Positions 23,507-26,712 of a stretch of 26,712 nt of DNA are shown in pieces (within the stretch, counting starts at the first letter, position 1; each line of letters begins with the position of its first letter). The position numbers and the translations under genes were made by a program. The notes beneath the pieces are model-generated. The model made no database searches, was not told where the DNA came from, and saw only the letters and a program-made list of their open reading frames with translations. Origin of the DNA: DATBLZ01 sp036555065 (GTDB lineage: Bacteria; Pseudomonadota; Gammaproteobacteria; Steroidobacterales; Rariloculaceae); contig DATBLZ010000120.1 of the NCBI GenBank assembly GCA_036555065.1, forward strand, positions 1 to 26,712, given 5' to 3'.

Positions 23507-24196
23507 TCAAGTAGACATGAGCAGTACGAACAACCCGAGCCAGACGAGCAGTAGGAAATGCCAATAGATCGTGCAGAGCGCAACGCTCTGGCGCACCGCC
23601 GCAACTTGCACGATGCTGGCCGCGTTCAATCCGCGCCAGAGGCGCGCGGCGGTTCGGCCGAGCACCCAGAGGCCGCCGACGAGATGTAGGCCGTGTGCGG
23701 CCGTGAGCAGGATGAAGAACGAGTACGCGGGGTTCCTGTGATCATAGTTCCCTTGTGCCGCGAGTTGCCGCCATGCGAGCAGTTGGCCGAGCAGGAACAC
23801 GACCGTGAGGATCCCGGCTGCGGAGAAGTAGCGCCGCGTGCCCTCGAGGTCGCTGCGCGCGACCCGGCTATGCGCGATCTGCATCAGAATGCTCGCGACG
23901 ACCAACGCGACCGTGTTGATCCAGAGCACCGAGGGCTCGCTGACCGGCTGCCACTCCTGCAACGGGCTGTGGCCGTGGTCCATGCGCATGACGTACGCGC
24001 CCGCGAAGATCAGGAATAGGCTCGTGACCATGCCGAGGAACACCCAGAGGCCGACCTTCGGTGCCGACGACGTAAGGCCTTCCTGACTGCCGGGAATGAC
24101 GCCGTGCACGGTCCACGGCTTGTCCCGGAGACGCTGCACGAGCAGCCACCAGACGGTGACCCCGAGCAAGAGCGCGATCGCAAGCGCCGTCATCAT
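23507..24196 (-). CDS. Cytochrome c oxidase subunit III-like protein (first copy, CoxO position)
   Basis: A 229-aa membrane protein starting MMTALAIALLLGVTVWWLLV. Subunit III features are VGLWVFLGMVTSLFLIFAGAYVMR, ILLTAAHGLHLVGGLWVLGR and the CTIYWHFLLLVWLGLFVLL terminus. It is more divergent than its downstream neighbour and carries an extra N-terminal helix. AGGG lies eight bases before the ATG. The gene follows subunit I by 20 bases. Two tandem subunit III-like genes after subunit I are the hallmark of coxMNOP-type clusters; by order this one is CoxO. Confidence 0.85.
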   Translation of the reverse strand: MMTALAIALLLGVTVWWLLVQRLRDKPWTVHGVIPGSQEGLTSSAPKVGLWVFLGMVTSLFLIFAGAYVMRMDHGHSPLQEWQPVSEPSVLWINTVALVVASILMQIAHSRVARSDLEGTRRYFSAAGILTVVFLLGQLLAWRQLAAQGNYDHRNPAYSFFILLTAAHGLHLVGGLWVLGRTAARLWRGLNAASIVQVAAVRQSVALCTIYWHFLLLVWLGLFVLLMST

Positions 24197-24216
24197 GTGA
24201 AGTGCCCTAAGCCGCC

Positions 24217-25959
24217 CTAACCGACGCTCGCCTCGCCGGGCCGCGTCGGATGGTTCTGCGGGATGAAGTCTTCCTTAGCACCCGGCACGCTGTAGTCGTA
24301 GGCCCAACGGTAGACGACAGGCAATTTCGGACCCCAGTTGCCGTGCACGGGCGGGGTATCCGGCGTCTGCCATTCGAGCGTCGTCGCACCCCAGGGATTC
24401 GGATCGGCCTTTTTGCCTTTCCACAAGCTGTAGGCGACGTTGATGAGGAATATGAGCTGTCCCGTCGCGACGAAAATCGCGGCGATCGTGATGGCCTCGT
24501 TGACTTGGTGCGCCGACCCCGGAATGAAATCGGTTTGGCCATACGCGTAGTAACGGCGCGGCATGCCGAGGATGCCGAGGTAATGCATCGGCAAGTAGAT
24601 CGCGTAGGTGCCCAAGAACGTCATCCAGAAGTGAATCTTGCCGAGCACCTCATTGGCCATCTTGCCCGTGATCTTCGGGAACCAGTGGTAAATCGCGCCG
24701 AAGAGCACCATGACCGGCGATACGCCCATGACCATGTGGAAGTGGCCGATGACGAAGTAAGTGTCCGAGAGCGGCAAATCGACGGTCACGTTCCCCAAGA
24801 AAAGGCCCGTGAGGCCGCCGTGGATGAACGTGAAGATGAAGCCCGTGCCCCAGAGCATCGGCAGATTGAAATGAATGTCGCCGCGCCAGAGCGTCAGCAC
24901 CCAGTTGTAGACCTTGATGGCCGTAGGCACGGCGATGATCAGCGTCGTCGTCGCGAAGAAGAACCCGAAGTACGGGTTCATGCCGCTCACGTACATGTGA
25001 TGCGCCCAGACGACGAAGCTCAACGCGCCGATCGCGACGATGGCCCAGACCATCATGCGGTAGCCGAAAATGTTCTTGCGCGCGTGCGTGCTCAGCAAGT
25101 CCGAGACGATGCCGAACGCAGGCAGCGCGACGATGTAAACCTCGGGATGGCCGAAGAACCAAAAGAGGTGCTGGAACAATACCGGACTTCCGCCTTCGTG
25201 GTCGCTGGCTTGGCCCATCGAGAGCAGCGCCGGCATGAAGAAGCTCGTGCCGACGACGCGGTCGAGCGTCATCATGATCGCGGCCACGAGCAGCGCCGGA
25301 AACGCGAGCAGGCCCAAGATCGTCGCGACGAAGATGCCCCAGACCGACAGCGGCATGCGCATGAGCGTCATGCCGCGGCAGCGCGCCTGCAGAACCGTAG
25401 TTACGTAATTGAGGCCGCCCATCGTGAAGGCGACGATGAACACGGCGAGTGAGACCAGCATCAGGATGATGCCCCAATCGGTGCCCGGCGAGCCCTCGAT
25501 CACGGCCTGCGGCGGATAGAGCGTCCAGCCGGCGCCCGTCGGTCCGCCCGGAACGAAGAAGCTCGCCATCAGAATGATGACCGAGAGCAGGTAGACCCAG
25601 AAGCTCAGCATGTTCATGTACGGGAACACCATGTCGCGTGCGCCGCACATCAGCGGAATCAAGTAATTGCCGAAGCCGCCGAGGAAAAGTGCCGTCAAGA
25701 GATAGATGACCATGATCATGCCGTGGAGCGTCACGAACTGGTAATAGCTGTACGGCGTGATCCACGAGAACGTATCGGGGAAGCCGATCTGCAACCGCAT
25801 GAGCAGCGATAGCACGAGCGCAACGAGTCCCGCGAAGATCGCCACGCTGCCGTACTGGATCGCGATGACCTTGTGATCCTGACTCCATATGTATTTCTCT
25901 ATGAACGTCGTCGGATCGTGGAGATGATGATCGCGGTCAGCGATTGCAACGTATGCCAT
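24217..25959 (-). CDS. coxN: Cytochrome c oxidase subunit I of the second, coxMNOP-like oxidase
   Basis: Catalytic heme-copper subunit. The 580-aa product keeps all metal ligands: H79 and H408 (low-spin heme), H406 (high-spin heme), H271, H320, H321 (CuB), with Y275 in GHPEVY for the His-Tyr link. The pump residues D109, E273 and K349 are present, indicating a type A1 enzyme. The D-channel mouth reads CGARDMVFPYMN instead of the GAPDMxxPRxNN form seen in the aa3 coxA of this window. Its N-terminus (DHHLHDPTTFIEKYIWSQDHK) and C-terminus are both longer than in that coxA. It follows the subunit II gene by 6 bases, with GGTGA upstream of the ATG. The coxN symbol is by analogy in gene order. Confidence 0.94.
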   Translation of the reverse strand: MAYVAIADRDHHLHDPTTFIEKYIWSQDHKVIAIQYGSVAIFAGLVALVLSLLMRLQIGFPDTFSWITPYSYYQFVTLHGMIMVIYLLTALFLGGFGNYLIPLMCGARDMVFPYMNMLSFWVYLLSVIILMASFFVPGGPTGAGWTLYPPQAVIEGSPGTDWGIILMLVSLAVFIVAFTMGGLNYVTTVLQARCRGMTLMRMPLSVWGIFVATILGLLAFPALLVAAIMMTLDRVVGTSFFMPALLSMGQASDHEGGSPVLFQHLFWFFGHPEVYIVALPAFGIVSDLLSTHARKNIFGYRMMVWAIVAIGALSFVVWAHHMYVSGMNPYFGFFFATTTLIIAVPTAIKVYNWVLTLWRGDIHFNLPMLWGTGFIFTFIHGGLTGLFLGNVTVDLPLSDTYFVIGHFHMVMGVSPVMVLFGAIYHWFPKITGKMANEVLGKIHFWMTFLGTYAIYLPMHYLGILGMPRRYYAYGQTDFIPGSAHQVNEAITIAAIFVATGQLIFLINVAYSLWKGKKADPNPWGATTLEWQTPDTPPVHGNWGPKLPVVYRWAYDYSVPGAKEDFIPQNHPTRPGEASVG

Positions 25960-25965
25960 GAGTTT

Positions 25966-26712
25966 TCACCGTAGCGTATTGATGTAGGCGACGACATCGC
26001 CGATCGCCTGCTCGTCCTTGAGGCTCGCCGCGAGCATGTGCATCTGATCGCCGTAGATGTCGGCGTCGTGCCCGCCGCGAATGCGGCCGCGGAAGTTCGT
26101 GAGCTGCCGGACGAGATACCAGTCGCTCATGCCCGCGAGCCTGGGTGCGTTCGTGCCCCAGCGCCCCTGGCCTTCCCGGCCGTGGCAGACTGCGCACGTC
26201 GTAAATATCGCGCGGCCGCGGTCGGCGTCGCCGAGCACGCTCGGGGCTGCGGGTGTGTCGGGCAGCGTCGCGATATGGGCGAGCACGTTCTCGACAGATT
26301 CGGCGTTGACGAGCGTGCGTGCCATCGGCGCCATCTGCACGCCGTACATGTCCTGCGGATCCGCGCCGCGCACGCCGTTTTGGAAGTTCGCGATCTGGTG
26401 GCGCATGTACCAGCTATCGAGGCCCGCGAGCTTCGGCGCGTTGAGCGCGACGTTGCCTTCACCCTGCGGCCCATGGCACGCGGCACAGACGGCATAGGTC
26501 CCGGCACCGACGGCCGCATTGCCTTCCGGCCGTTGCTGGGTCTCTGCGAAGGTGGGGCGGCTCGCGAGCCAGGCGTCGTAAGCGGCCTGCTCGTCGACGA
26601 CGACCTTGCCGCGCATCGCGAAATGGCCCGTACCGCAGAGCTCTTCGCAGAGGATCTCGTAGGTGCCGGGCACGGTCGGGATGAACCATTGATGGGTGAC
26701 GAGCCCGGGGAC
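25966..26712 (-). CDS. coxM: Cytochrome c oxidase subunit II fused to two cytochrome c domains (5' end beyond window)
   Basis: Only the last 249 residues are inside the window; the N-terminal helices and the first CuA histidine lie beyond the right edge. The frame is open to the last base and reads HQWFIPTVPGTYEILCEELCGTGHFAM, giving CuA ligands C, E, C, H and M. Two class I cytochrome c domains follow: the first with CAACH and a probable Met ligand in MYGVQMAPM, the second with CAVCH and IYGDQMHML. The subunit should therefore receive electrons through its own two c hemes before CuA. It is the first visible gene of the second oxidase operon; its promoter is off the window. An apparent start at 26673 is only an internal GTG. 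Confidence 0.93.
   Translation of the reverse strand, partial: VPGLVTHQWFIPTVPGTYEILCEELCGTGHFAMRGKVVVDEQAAYDAWLASRPTFAETQQRPEGNAAVGAGTYAVCAACHGPQGEGNVALNAPKLAGLDSWYMRHQIANFQNGVRGADPQDMYGVQMAPMARTLVNAESVENVLAHIATLPDTPAAPSVLGDADRGRAIFTTCAVCHGREGQGRWGTNAPRLAGMSDWYLVRQLTNFRGRIRGGHDADIYGDQMHMLAASLKDEQAIGDVVAYINTLR

Noticed and set aside
24204..24220. Repeated GCCCTAA (two copies, 3 bases apart) at the subunit I / subunit III junction
   Set aside because: Short. One copy contains the coxN stop and the other supplies the AGGG ribosome binding site of the next gene, so function and chance explain it.
24250..25452. Plus-strand open frame of 400 codons opposite the second subunit I gene
   Set aside because: Its composition is dominated by R, E, D and H as expected of the antisense of a membrane protein; the minus-strand oxidase gene has all metal ligands.
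26459..26689. Separate small minus-strand genes near the right edge
   Set aside because: These frames overlap the subunit II-cytochrome c fusion in other phases and have no motifs.
1..26712. tRNA, rRNA, CRISPR, prophage or insertion sequence
   Set aside because: No cloverleaf-like sequences, repeat-spacer pattern, transposase or integrase motifs were found; nearly all sequence is explained by recognisable genes.

Overview
The window is a densely packed, G+C-rich (by eye) chromosomal segment of a gammaproteobacterium. The order gmk-rpoZ-spoT-ridA-recG, the divergent comF/bioB pair followed by bioC, and an aa3 oxidase operon with its assembly genes recall Xanthomonadales/Nevskiales/Steroidobacterales-type chromosomes. 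That placement is from memory of gene order, not from a search. I see no rRNA, tRNA, CRISPR array, insertion sequence or prophage, and no gene-free stretch of 300 bases or more.

Layout. (1) 5-5711, plus strand: guanylate kinase, RNA polymerase omega, bifunctional (p)ppGpp synthetase/hydrolase SpoT, RidA deaminase and RecG helicase, a nucleotide/stringent-response and repair operon. (2) 5715-7007, minus: an NhaD-type Na+/H+ antiporter, stop-to-stop with recG and divergent from ubiA. (3) 7041-10807: ubiA (ubiquinone), comF on the minus strand with an unusual 3' tail running under ubiA, then bioB and bioC (biotin), with a recognisable sigma70 promoter for bioB inside the comF 5' end. (4) 10875-14802, plus: coxB, coxA, a 43-aa membrane protein, ctaG and coxC, a complete aa3 cytochrome c oxidase core with its CuB chaperone. 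(5) 14824-15091: a small minus-strand DUF2909-type membrane gene and a REP-like palindrome. (6) 15092-18240, plus: SURF1, a SCO-like thioredoxin-fold protein, heme A synthase (ctaA) and heme O synthase (ctaB), followed at short spacing by uvrD, trkA and a small TPR protein (to 22120). (7) 22131-26712, minus, converging on the TPR gene and running off the right edge: a second oxidase whose subunit II carries two cytochrome c domains, then subunit I, two subunit III-like proteins, a subunit IV-like protein and an unassigned 94-aa membrane protein. This arrangement resembles the coxMNOP oxidase of Bradyrhizobium.

How it fits together. ctaA/ctaB supply heme A, ctaG, SURF1 and probably the SCO-like protein build the metal centres, and these factors could serve both oxidases, since the second cluster shows no assembly genes of its own in this window. 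The two oxidases face each other across the uvrD-trkA-TPR block. UbiA feeds the quinone pool upstream of the chain. Most of the window is well-known housekeeping and respiratory biology. The parts most worth a second look are the paired oxidase modules, the SCO-like protein lacking the expected copper-ligand histidine, the unassigned 94-aa protein, the comF read-through tail and the REP-like element.
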